Source: Phallusia mammillata | Lineage: Eukaryota; Chordata; Ascidiacea; Phlebobranchia; Ascidiidae | Direction: 5' to 3' | NCBI GenBank assembly: GCA_003260075.1 | Contig: QLIY01000365.1 | Span: 81,409-145,408 of the forward strand | DNA: 64,000 nt | In this document: positions 22,701 to 32,097 of the stretch, one piece after another | How positions within the stretch are numbered: position 1 is the stretch's first letter | Layout: every line of letters starts with the position of its first letter | Notes under the pieces: generated by a model | What the model was told of the DNA's origin: nothing | What the model saw: only the letters and a program-made list of their open reading frames with translations | Database searches by the model: none | Made by a program: the position numbers and the translations under genes

Positions 22701-25700
22701 GTCATGTATTCGATTTTGCAAACCAGCCGTTAAGTTTTAAAATTGGAAAGGGCTTGTTTCAATCAAGGTTAACAACAACTGGTCTGCAGATTAAACTGAA
22801 CTGATTTGTGTGACCTTGGGTGGCTCTTAAGCTCTAAAGCAGGGGTTCTTAACCTGGGGTGCGCGCACCCCCAAGGGGTGCGAGAACTGTTCCTAGGGGG
22901 TGCGGGGGATGCTGAATCATTAAGGTTGGTTAGGTCTATTCTATTTAAGCAATTACAGAAGGGGGAGCGAAAATTGGTTAGTGATTTAAAAGGGGTGCAG
23001 CAAGGAAAAAAGGTTAAGAACCACTGCTCTAAAGGAACAGTGTTAGTGTTGTTTACATATTTAAGTAAAAATGATAGGCAGACTTGTTACCTGGTTGCAG
23101 ATCACCAATCACTGGGCTTGCTTGTTGGTTCGGCCGACCCTGAAGTCCTTGGCTAAGAAGAAGAGATGATAGAAGACTGCTAGTGGATGAAGATCCCTGA
23201 GCATTCTGACTTGATCCTCCAAGCAGTGATGCCAAACCACCACCCCCTCCACCAAGAAGACTTGAAAGACCAGAGCTTCCGCCTCCTAAAAGACTTGATA
23301 GACCGGAGTTTCCGCCTCCTAAAAGACTTGAAAGACCGGAGTTGCCGCCTCCTAAAAGACTGGACAGACCGGAGTTTCCACCACCAAGAAGACTGGACAG
23401 ACCGGAGTTTCCACCACCAAGAAGACTTGAAAGACCAGAATTGCCTCCTCCAAGGAGACTTGAAAGACCAGAGTTGCCTCCTCCAAGAAGACTTGAAAGG
23501 CCAGAGTTGCCTCCACCAAGTAGACTAGAGAGTCCAGAACTGCTCCCGCCTCCTAGGAGACTTGAAAGACCAGAGCTGCCTCCTCCTCCTAGCAGACTAG
23601 CGAGGCCTGCATTTCCGCCTCCCCCGAGAAGACTAGCAAGGCCTGCATTTCCGCCTCCCAGACCGGTGCTGCCTCCCCCGAGAAGACTAGCAAGTCCTGC
23701 GGTGTTGCCGCCACCAAGAAGACCCCCAAGTGGATTAGTTTGCCCAGCAGTGTTGCCTCCTTGTGCGAATGGATTTGATGCTCCTACAGCTGAAGTAGCT
23801 TGAGTGGGCCTGGCTCCAACTTGTCCCAAGAGTCTCTGAAATGTTTGAGTTCCAGTTAGCAACAAAATTAGAAAAATTTGCATTACAATTACACACATGC
23901 AGTGGTGGGATTCAGCCGGTTCGCACCGGTTCTATAGAACCGTCTCACTAAATTTGATGAGATCAGCGAACCGGTTAGCATTACTGGTTACTGTCAAAGG
24001 ATTATGAGGCCAGCGAACCGGTTAGCATTACTGGTTACTGTCAACGGACTTTTTGCAACAGAACCGGCTGAAAAATATGACTTTTGTGACAGAACCTGAT
24101 GAAAAATATGACTTTTGTGACAGAACCGGATGACAAAAAATTTGAATCCCATCACTGGACGCATGTAAATGAAAATAATTGACTGTCTGCTTGGAACTTT
24201 GGGCATTGTTGGCACAACACAATTAGAATTGTTTCGCTTAAATGTAAAAAAACTAAAACTATGTAAGTTTTTGCCCAAGATTAAGTACTTAAAGCTATAT
24301 AACTGTAATTTTGAAAAAAATTAATCAAGCATTACAATAACCAAAAAACAAAGCTCATTTTACTCAAACACAAAATTAAACAATATTTCATACTGATATT
24401 GAGTACACCAGAAGCATTAATTTGAATATTTTTGTACATTGGGCTTTTTAACATATCTCTACATACACATAAACTTACGTTGATTTCGGCCTGCATAACT
24501 TCGTTAGCAAATGCTGGGGTGGCTGTAGCATTGATCTCATCACAAATCTCAATTTCAAAGAATGATTCCAACTGCAAGAAAATAACAGGATTAAATATAA
24601 ATGCGAGCAACAACACATAAATTTTACATGGAACAGATAGTTTTTTCAAGGTGCTTTAAAAAACTTTTTATTGAGCTTTGGTTAATTATTATCTAAAATG
24701 AAACAAATTTATGAACACTTTGATTAAAATAAAACTACCAGAGAGCTTGTGTGTACTAAATAGATTTTATTGTGTGTTTTGACAGATGTTTTTTCCACCA
24801 GCTGTTTACAATGCAGCACAAAATGTTTGAAAACAACTGATTTAGTAAGACAAAACATTTTCCTACTCATACTTTTAGCCAACAAGACCCACCCCTTTGG
24901 GAAGTTGCCCGGTTTTGTAAAAGGTGCAAAAAGCCAAGTTCTTCTCGTCCTGTGTGAAAATCTTGGAAGGAGTCGCAGGTTGGGGATTCGGTTGTGGGTT
25001 TGTTTGGGGACGAACATTTGTTCCCAAAACCCCGGTTCCTATGAAGATAAACAATGTGTAAAAACATGTTTTGGATCAGGTGAATTTACCATTGGGTATA
25101 AACGTCAGTTAGGGTGGGATGTTTAATGAAGAGGATATTAATTGAAAAGCAGGTTTCATAATTCCTAAAACAAATTGGTCGCATTAGGTAAATTTCCGTT
25201 TGGAAGTAAGTGTTACTTGGGATGGAATTTTTAATAAAAAGGATATTAATTGAAAATCCTGTTTTGTGTTTAGTGAAGAAGCACATGATTGACATTGTTG
25301 TTGTAAAACAAAGTGACATTGTACCATAGAGTATTTGTGCAACAAAACAACATGCAACCTATCCGTCATTCTTTGCGATGTTATAACCCAAAAATTTCAC
25401 TATCAGGAACATGATTAATGAGGTTTTGCACACTATGTGAAGCATTTTGGGGCATTGCACAACTTTACCTACAGTTAATTCAATCACATTTCATTTATGA
25501 TATGTGTTCTAACATTCATACATAGATTTGTGGACTGTCCCGACAGTGATCAAAGTCCTTTCTAATGTCACAAGATATTGAAAGATTAAATAATGACAGA
25601 TTGCGAGGGGATGACTAGATGTGCCCAAAACTGATTCACCGGAATGCAATTAAGCAATATCCTGCTATAGGATAACCCTAGGTTTTATTTGACATAACAA

Positions 25701-28313
25701 CTAACACTGTGTGCATTGTTCGTTAGCAGCAAAACAACGAATCTTTGTTAGCAGCAAAAACGTATGGTCAAAAGCACAAAATGAGTTAGAAACCTAGGAT
25801 GTAACTTGTTGGGGTTCGACCAAAGGCTGTAGAATATCATAGGGGTTCGGTCGTGATAAAAAGGTTAAGAACCACTGTTTTAGTCTCATCTATCTGCTAC
25901 TAACTTAACACCATATTTCTATGTTATCCAAGTTAAACAGGTCGCTTACCTGGGCTGACTTGTCCAGCTGCAGGGATTCCACCATCAACCTCAATACCAA
26001 GTTGTGTCAATAAATTCTGGAGGTTTCTTGGCCTTTCCACAGTTGGACCTGGATCCAGACAAGATTATAAGTGCTCAAGAAATAGGTACTTTGCTTTTAT
26101 GTGTTCAAGAGTTTAATACAATACAGTATATGTTTAAACTTTAAACTAGAATCTCCCAACTGATTGCTTGGTGGATAAAGACATAATATTATGGTGCCTT
26201 ACACTTTTTGATTCAGAATGTGTTAAAACATCAAGTCATTCTTATGAGATGTTTTATTTAATTTGAATTAACAATTCACAAAAGTTATATTTTCAGCCGG
26301 TTCTGTTACAAAAAGTCCATTGACAGTAACCAGTAATACTAACCGGTTCGCTGATCCTATAAAATTTTGTGAGACGGTTCTATAGAATCGGTGCAATTCG
26401 ACTGAATCCCACCATTGTAAACTTGTGTATTGGTCGTTTGTTTAAGTCTATTTAGATAAGGAAAAGAAGTGACAATGTTTACATACCGACAGTTGTGGGC
26501 AGATTATTGTTGGTGGCTTGGGTTGTTGCTCTGGTAACTGTAAGTGGGGCAAGCGAGATTGGCCGTTGTCCTCCGAAAGCAGCTAGAGGGTTGGGCCGGG
26601 GCCGCTGCTGTTGTGGGGGCGTTCCAAATGGGTTAATAGCCCCAGTTGGGGGTGTGTTACCTAGGAGACCAGCTGTAGGGGCAAAACCTGAAGCAAAAAT
26701 ATACAGTTTAGTTGAAATAATACATTTAGTGGGCCGTGATCGCCGGTCTATATACACACTTCAGGGCTGATCCCAGTTATGAATTTATGTTCATCTTAAT
26801 TCATACACTTAGGTTTCTATTTGAATAAGATGCTAAAAATAATGACTTTTGTGGTGATATATATTTGTCTTAATTAAGAATGCTGCCTAATGTAAACATG
26901 AACGTTTTCATACCTGAGAAATATTTAAAGGCAGAAATTGTTACCGAAATTAAATTATGAATTTATAGATTTAGGGTAAAAAAATATTCCCAGTGTCAGA
27001 AAAAAGACACCACAGTTTTCTTGAAAAAAAAAGACAATAAAAGTGGCAATGTCAGAAAAAAACTAAAACAAACTGCAATTTGATTTGATTTTTAAGGCTT
27101 TACCCACCTAGGGTTGTAGCTTCCACCGCTGCTGCAGTTGGGACAGGTGCGGCTATGGTTTGTACCGAGTTTGAAGTTTGACGGTTCGGTGGTGGCGGTT
27201 GGTATGGCGTCGGTGTAGGTACAGAAGTCTGCTGCAAAGCTGAAGAAAAACATATGTTAATGTTTACACGATATACAAAAAATAGTGGTAGGCCATCAGT
27301 GTAATCTTTTATTTGCAGAAATAATAATTTCGCCTGCCGTATTTACTCGAATGTAAGCCGCGGCCTATATTGTTTTTTACCTGCCGTTTGTGCAGCTTGC
27401 AATCGGGGGCGGCTTGCAATCGAGGGCGGCTTATATTTTAATTTTATATCGATATTATTTCTATCCTGCAACTTTTTAATCTATTTTGGGTTTAAAACTT
27501 GTATGCATGTACATGGCAAATAGTGACAGTATGTAACAACAGAAAGATGTACTACTGAACAAAAGTATCTAAAATTCCAGCATGCGGCTTACAATCGAGT
27601 AAATACGATATTTAGACATAGTCAGTTTCTGTCTTATTCGAATAGAAGCTTTCGTTGGACACCACCCTGTTACACAGGCTATGCCCTGTAGTGACTTTAC
27701 TATGTTAACATGTTTAGACGTTATAAAAAGTTTTGACTATTTTTTGAATAGTTAGTGTAAGAAAACGCAGAACAGTATACATGCGCAAAAACGTTAAACA
27801 AGCGTGTGGCCACAATCAAAAATGATTTAAGTGTTGCCATATCCGAACTAAGTAGTTTTCCTGTTTAGTGTTTACCCGCGTGTCTGTGGTGGGATTCGAA
27901 TCCACGACCCAACATTTGGCAGCAAAAGAGTCTATGGGCCCTGGTTGAGAACCACTGCCCTAATTCAAATTGAGTATACTGCGTAGATAGCATAAACTTA
28001 CGATAAAAACAATGTGGCAAACTGTTGAAGCCCACATAATTGCCATCGTCGAAACAGCACGGTTGGTTCGTCCCTGGGTCTCTCAGTTGTTCACACATCC
28101 ACATTGGGATATTATCAAATCCACAATCGACCCGTTCTCGTAGTGGAACAAAGATGCATTCTTCAGTCTCTGTCATATCTGCAATTCAAAACAATCGTTT
28201 CATTGTCTTTGATTGTTTAAAACAATGAGAAAATTGTGAATTCGATTCTTACCTGCGACACATAGCTGTAGTGACGTCAGAATTGCCAACACAATCACAA
28301 TAGTGTTACTCAT
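13993..28313 (-). CDS. Secreted trefoil-domain serine protease homologue (catalytically dead)
   Basis: Twenty-three exons: 28253-28313, 28002-28178, 27108-27239, 26487-26687, 25950-26048, 24893-25038, 24479-24571, 23091-23835, 22259-22432, 21713-21820, 20970-21091, 20190-20271, 19172-19387, 18148-18444, 17566-17655, 16971-17070, 15905-15979, 15748-15824, 15189-15289, 15032-15119, 14551-14693, 14156-14257, 13993-14073. All phases fit, giving 3510 nt and 1169 aa. Signal peptide 1-20; trefoil about 28-78; Pro/Gln-rich linkers to about 300; Gly/Leu repeats about 304-551; trefoil-like module about 646-713; a third trefoil interrupted by Ser- and Gly-rich sequence about 714-884; protease fold from the ARIIGG cleavage site at 913 to the end. 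Trypsin landmarks: PWQV, SDLALL (Asp present) and VTGYGKT. The active-site His region reads WIVTSSCLD and the Ser motif CIGDGGSPAL, so both His and Ser are gone. It is probably a binding or cofactor protein. AATAAA overlaps the stop. Confidence 0.87.
14156..14257 (-). other. Exon 22: Ser-motif exon with GDGGSP instead of GDSGGP
   Basis: The exon opens GDGGSPALTY directly after CI of exon 21, giving CIGDGGSPAL where active trypsins have CxGDSGGP. The same Gly-for-Ser change is the hallmark of insect masquerade and prophenoloxidase-activating-factor-type homologues. Later residues (FTIVGINVG, then NDC) follow the normal trypsin fold. Confidence 0.85.
14281..14523. repeat. Imperfect tandem repeat with three perfect CRE octamers
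   Basis: In intron 21 of the protease homologue a unit of about 100 bp recurs. It contains ACGCGATGACGTCATA, GTAACAAATT and an AATAATAATAA tract. TGACGTCA occurs at 14305-14312, 14401-14408 and 14516-14523. It could bind CREB/ATF proteins, or be simply a minisatellite. Confidence 0.55.
15335..15730. repeat. Interspersed element with GCGGCTTA inverted ends
   Basis: Begins near CGTATTTACTGAAATGTAAG and ends near AACGAGTAAACACGTATTAT, with repeated GCGGCTTATA/GCGGCTTACA phrases inside both ends. A second, shorter copy with the same ends and core lies at about 27338-27611. No ORF is carried. It is probably a MITE; the superfamily was not assigned. Confidence 0.65.
16110..16930. repeat. Duplicated block joined at a single N, with pogo-like and hAT-like MITEs
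   Basis: About 330 bp (roughly 16160-16490) is repeated almost exactly at 16500-16832; the joint holds the ambiguous base at 16494. The block contains the CGGTTAATC/ACCGATGTCGATTAG pogo-like repeat and a GGTGGGATTC-family MITE that ends in CCCACCACTG at 16930. The near-identity suggests unmerged contig ends in intron 16. Confidence 0.65.
17180..17490. repeat. hAT-like MITE broken by three G-runs
   Basis: G-runs at 17261-17271, 17340-17349 and 17424-17433 each interrupt the GGTGGGATTC-family element. The sequence on one side of each run is repeated on the other (for example AGAAAGTCATATTTTTCAGC, and TGAGAAGGTTCAATAGAACC). It lies in intron 15 of the protease homologue. Confidence 0.65.
18148..18444 (-). 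other. Exon 14: GGLGGLTGGL repeats followed by second half of a trefoil
   Basis: This in-phase exon encodes five or so near-identical GGLGGLT units, then NTFLKNECEKKGCCWDSDS and a GACYE end, the CxxxGCCW...CY half of a trefoil. The first half (TCAVEKSDRQECPGFQ) is in exon 13, so low-complexity sequence has been inserted into the domain. The opposite strand reads as a Pro-rich ORF, which is a shadow. Confidence 0.8.
18517..18661. repeat. hAT-like MITE, GGTGGGATTC family
   Basis: Begins CAGTGGTGGGATTTAC and ends AATCCCACAACTG in intron 13 of the protease homologue. The sequence that follows (18661-18815) is repeated at 18939-19093 beyond the 72-nt G-run (18816-18887). Confidence 0.75.
18816..18887. 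other. 72-nt G-run flanked by a duplicated block
   Basis: About 155 bp before the run (GTTATATATGCCC...GAGCATTTTTCCCTTT) recurs just after it with a few substitutions. This suggests a gap or failed merge rather than a natural homopolymer. Confidence 0.7.
19440..19708. repeat. GACGTCGAAACGTC-type repeat and 74-nt G-run
   Basis: Carries the phrase GACCTGTATAGGACGTCGAAG, then CGTCGGAATAAA. Related copies lie at about 845-960, 14845-14945, 43735-43810, 51490-51610, 54430-54515 and 61100-61160. The family also includes GCTATTGCTGCCAGGCAT. No coding capacity was seen. The run 19635-19708 is a probable gap. Confidence 0.6.
19948..20020 (-). repeat. tRNA-derived SINE head
   Basis: On the minus strand the sequence starts GCCTGTGTAGCTCAGTTGCT, an A-box, and its end CGCAGGC pairs with the start over 7 bp including one G-U. 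A B-box-like TGTTGAAATCCC precedes it. The anticodon and T stems are degenerate, so it is not a working tRNA. Body sequence (AGGCCTGGTGTACTATGATT-like) continues to its left. Confidence 0.65.
20305..20595. repeat. Direct duplication around an 11-nt G-run
   Basis: About 140 bp before 20445 (CAGAAATCGTCCTAAACCAA...) is repeated right after 20455 with scattered substitutions (CCTGAACC, GTGCTCAATA). It lies in intron 11 of the protease homologue. A haplotype-level difference is the simplest reading. Confidence 0.75.
22840..23036. mobile_element. hAT MITE with perfect 8-bp target duplication
   Basis: Ends CAGGGGTTCTTAACC and GGTTAAGAACCACTG are flanked by CTCTAAAG on both sides (22832-22839, 23037-23044). 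It ends about 50 bp from the Gly/Leu-repeat exon. A related sequence in the opposite orientation lies at about 54130-54324. Confidence 0.92.
23091..23835 (-). other. Exon 8: tandem GLSSLLGGGNS repeats
   Basis: The largest exon (745 nt) of the protease homologue encodes about 14 tandem copies of an 11-residue unit, consensus GLSSLLGGGNS, seven of them almost identical. Variants GLASLLGGG lie at the start and the end of the array. Low-complexity Gly/Leu/Ser chains like this form flexible or self-associating linkers in secreted proteins. Copy number is likely polymorphic. Long Pro-rich frames on the plus strand are shadows. Confidence 0.85.
23900..24157. repeat. hAT-like MITE, GGTGGGATTC family
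   Basis: Starts CAGTGGTGGGATTCAGCC and ends GAATCCCATCACTG. Flanks CACACATG and GACGCATG match at 6 of 8 bases. It contains an internal duplication of the CGAACCGGTTAGCATTACTG block. It lies in intron 7 of the protease homologue. Confidence 0.8.
26814..26829 (+). other. Spliced-leader-like 16-mer (15/16)
   Basis: TTTCTATTTGAATAAG differs from the Ciona leader only at its first base and is followed by ATG rather than GT. This is what a retroposed copy of a trans-spliced mRNA would look like. No gene-like ORF follows, so chance or a repeat remnant remains possible. Confidence 0.3.
28002..28178 (-). other. Exon 2: first trefoil (P-type) domain
   Basis: Encodes a complete trefoil: CIFVPLRERVDCGF, then a Cys before the CCF pair and a closing PHCFY. 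The Cys order matches the C-C-C-CC-C plan of P-type domains. It follows the signal-peptide exon in phase 1. A diverged, frameshifted copy is at 41335-41515. Confidence 0.85.
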
Positions 28314-28446
28314 TGTGACGTAATATCTAAAAAACATGTGAAAATGTCGTTACGAGTTGATCGGCGGATAATCCTTAGATAATCGCCGCGTTCTGCAACT
28401 AAATACCACGTCATAAAACAAACATTGCGACAAAACAATTCACGTG

Positions 28447-28830
28447 TTCCATTCAAGTGGCATGAATTTAAACCGTGAGAAATAATTAGTACAAACTGTG
28501 CAGTAAACTAAAACATTCCTGAAAATTTTAAACTCTTTCTTTTGAGTCCTACTGATGCATAAATAGCGAAAAAGATTCAGCACATAACAAATAATAAGAA
28601 CTTCGCCGCCAAAAATTATTAACTACATAAGGGGGGGGGGGGATGTTCCATTCAAGTGGCATGAATTTAAACCGTGAGAAATAATTAGTACGAACTGTGC
28701 AATAAACTAAAACATTCCTGAAAATTTTAAACTCTTTCTTTCGAGTCCTACTGATGCATAAATAGCGAAAAAGATTCAGCATTTAACAAATAATAAGAAC
28801 TTCGCCGCCAAAAATTATTAACTACATAAG
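28447..28830. repeat. Direct duplication around a 12-nt G-run
   Basis: About 180 bp (TTCCATTCAAGTGGCATGAA...AACTACATAA) lies before and after the G-run at 28631-28642. The copies differ by a few substitutions (GTACAAACTGTGCAGT versus GTACGAACTGTGCAAT). A similar arrangement is repeated at 29066-29075, where the preceding sequence also reappears after the run. Confidence 0.75.
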
Positions 28831-30131
28831 GCGTCGTTGAAAATAAAATATTGTTTGGGCCCGAATACCAATTCGTTTAAGTGCAAAGTCTGGGCTAAAT
28901 TAGGCCCATTTTATTCAAACTTAAGCCCAATCTGACCCGTGTTACTTTTGTTTTTTTTTTGTCATTCATAATATATAAACCAAGTGTTATATTTAAAACG
29001 GTTACTCGCATATATTTTTGACACCTATCTTTGAGTTGTTAGCCTGTATTAGATCCACTGTGTAAGGGGGGGGGGTCCAATTCGTTCAAGTGTAAAGTCT
29101 GGGCTAAATTAGGCCCATTTTATTCAAACTGACCCGTGTAACTTTTGGTCATTCATAATATATAAACCAAGCGTTATTTTAAAACGGTTACGCGCATATA
29201 TTTGTTGACACCTATCTTTGAGTTGTTAGCCTGTATTAGATCCACTGTGTAAAGGTGATTGTAATTTTGAAATCATCAAGCGACGCCCTATTTTAAAACC
29301 TTTTACCTATCCTCCACGTACAACTAGTTTTACCTAAGTGTTCTTAATCCACGTAAATTATTACGGTTAAAATTCTTTAATTTTTTACCTCTATACTAAA
29401 CAGCTAACGACTCAATTTTAAAGTAAGACCACTGGCTAAATTATTTTTAAAATAAAAATTATAATCTGCAATGCTACCACTACAAAACGATGTCTGTATT
29501 ATTTCAATTCGTTTGTTGCTGCGATGTCACAATAAAATGAGAACAAAAAACAGCGATTCTTATTTATATCTCCTCCGAAACGGCGAAAAAGGTTCAGAAT
29601 GCGCGCGCGGTACAATAAAACAATTGTCGGTAAAGAGAGAGTGATTTTTTCCGATCCACAGACGTAACAAAGAGTTATTCTAATTGGAACGTTTCGACCT
29701 CCTGACCGCGCGCGTTTCTGGGGGGTAGGACCCTCTAATCGCGGTTATTGTTATGGGAAGAATAGAGGAATGTTTACGCGTGAATCGACTCTAACCGCAA
29801 GCGCGGGTGCTCGGATAATTTTGTTCATAGCAAATAAAAACAAACACAGGGGTATTGCTTGCAGGGGGGGGCAACGTTGGAGGTACACGTCCAACGTCAC
29901 TCTGCAGCGACTTGTGATCGACGTCATGTTGTTATGACGTATTGATAAACTTCCAAACGTTGTCATGGATACTGAACTTAAATCTACAATAACTGCCGCG
30001 GCACTGTAGCAACTAGAGCGATCCTTTATTACTTGTAACCGTAGCAAGTCTGAAGTCTCTTAATGTGTAGTCTTTGTTTATATGTGTAGTCTTTGGTGAC
30101 CCTATATAATGATAATATAATGTACTACACA

Positions 30132-30692
30132 TAGGCGTCGATTTTTCAGCATGAATTTTCTTTTGTGGGGTGGCAAAATTTAATCAAGTAATTCCTCACG
30201 TGATGAAACCACACTACGTTAAACGTTAAGGTTTGTAGATGGCATTTCGCGGATATTGGCAGCGTATAACGTGTATTACTCTGTATGCATTCTTGCTTAA
30301 CTTGGACGTAACAACTGTGAAAGTCACGTCACAAATCGTCCATCTAGTTGTGTAGTTATCATGTCACAATGCGTTAGTGATGTGTCACAATGCGTTAATG
30401 ATGCGCAAAATGGGTTTTCCCCATGCGCTGTCTTAAAACAGTCATGATTTCGCGTTGCTTGCTTTGCACATGCTCGAAATATAGCGACCGCTAGAAAGAT
30501 CGCATGTGAATGAAAGAAACGGATATATGTAAGGCACAAGTATAAATGCGGCCAGGCAATTTCTGGGGTGGCAGCATCGCTATTTTATAATGGCTGACAC
30601 CCCAGAGATTTNCGCTATTTTATAATGGCTGCCACCCCAGAAATTTTTACTGGGGAGGCACGCCACCCCTGCCACCCCGGGAATCGACGCAT
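30132..30692. repeat. Putative transposon remnant with GGCGTCGATT ends
   Basis: Begins AGGCGTCGATTTTTC and ends GAATCGACGC, with GGGGTGGCA/TGCCACCCC repeats next to each end. It has an internal direct duplication joined by a single N at 30612. No transposase was recognised. Confidence 0.5.
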
Positions 30693-31479
30693 ATGGTACT
30701 ACACACGGTTTGCTAATGATTAGGATGGTTAAATTTTAAACGAAAATAGCATTTGGCGTGGATTTTCCAGGGCACAATACTAATAGACACAAATTAATTT
30801 AATTTTGAATGGACTCGTTTCTGACGTCTGAATGTATAGATGTGAATGGTTAATTTTCAAATTATCTGTGTTTAATGTTTGAAAAACATATTTTGCTTGC
30901 GAATTCTAAAGCCTGTTACATGATTTTGGGTAATATTACATGCCCTTTAATACGAAAGCACAGTTTAAATGTTGCTTATGCCCTAAACAAGTTTATTTAC
31001 TCATTTAAATCGCACCAAACATCAATTTATAACGGGTTTTCTCGTAAAAGATTTTGCTAAAAGACGGCCACTGTTTTTGTGTATTGAAGTATAGAATCGT
31101 CTTAAGTGTGACGTAATAATATGATGCCGATACCGGTTGCTATCATGTGACAATTTAACGCTTCTCCGTTTTACAAGATTTCAATTAGGCCTATGACGAA
31201 ACACCATCTAAATCTCACAATCTCATTGTGAAGTCATAAAAAAGCGGCGTAGAACAAACGTGGAATTATTTGAACAATAAAAAACACGTGGTTGCAATCA
31301 GATCGGTTAGTTTTATTACGTAACAAAGAAACATATACATTTTATGATGTTTTTTCCAGATGGCAAAAATTACATTGTTCGCGTTAAAGGGTTATTCGTG
31401 CGGAAAGGTTATTTGATTTGTCCGTCCAGTTTTGAAATTATTTACACGCAAATTGGTTTACGAAAGAAAGGTTGATGTA

Positions 31480-31660
31480 CACCTCGGTTAAATCGGATTC
31501 GGTTAATCCGGATCTTCGCCTAATTCTAACAAAACTTGAGGTACAAATGATTTGTAATGAGGTAAGGCTTAAACTAACCGACATCGGCTAAACCAGATTT
31601 TCGCCTAATCTGGAAAAGTTGTTTGGTTCAAACGGATTAACGGAGGTTTACTGTAGAAGG
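31480..31660. repeat. pogo/Tigger-like MITE
   Basis: Inverted ends of the type CCTCGGTTAAATCGG and GGATTAACGGAGGTTTACTGTA bound a core with GATCTTCGCCTAATTC, AAATGATTTGTAATG and CGACATCGG. Similar copies lie at about 16120-16260, 44495-44640, 46118-46300 and 48440-48605. The ends and the nested GGATCTTCGCC phrases resemble pogo/Tigger elements. Confidence 0.6.
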
Positions 31661-32081
31661 TTTTGTATCAAATATACAGAAGCTGGGCAAATCGTGTATG
31701 AAACCTCAACACACTCAGCCAATACATAAAGTAGGCTGAAACTACAAGCGTTTGCAGTCGACACAAAGCAATATATTTACGCTACATGGTCAAAACATTT
31801 GTTTAAATCTTTGTATTGCAGCATGTTTGTTGTGATATTGAACGCTTAATTGGGGTTGGTTATAATCATCTATTTTTATTTCCTTTTATCGCGCTCTGTA
31901 GACACTGAAAATGCTTTGTAGCGAAATTAATTTGTTTTTGTAACACTGTCATTTAAACCTGAAAATAAACATTTCCCAATATAAAAAGCTTTATAGCAAT
32001 AGAAGTAAGTTCAGAAAAAACACTTAGTCGTTCACCCTTTGGTTTTAAAGATATGTTTCGGTTTTACAGCATCGTTAGTAT

Positions 32082-32097
32082 CTTATTCAAATAGATT
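32082..32097 (-). other. Spliced-leader-like 16-mer (15/16)
   Basis: On the minus strand AATCTATTTGAATAAG matches the Ciona leader except at base 2 and continues ATACTAACGATGCTG. That continuation resembles GTACTTATGACGCCG after the exact match at 12824-12839, so the two may belong to one dispersed family. Confidence 0.3.

Noticed and set aside
23187-23803. Pro/Arg-rich and LLKDLKDRS-type ORFs on the plus strand
   Set aside because: They are shadows of the Gly/Leu repeat exon on the minus strand, whose frame fits the splice phases on both sides.
24724-25126. Alternative ORFs on both strands over 24.7-25.1 kb
   Set aside because: The region contains exon 6 of the protease homologue (24893-25038); only the frame beginning GTGVLGTNVRPQ fits the phases of exons 5 and 7.
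29751-30047. A 98-codon ORF on the minus strand
   Set aside because: Located in GC-richer spacer, with no recognisable domain and with an 8-nt G tract inside; likely chance.
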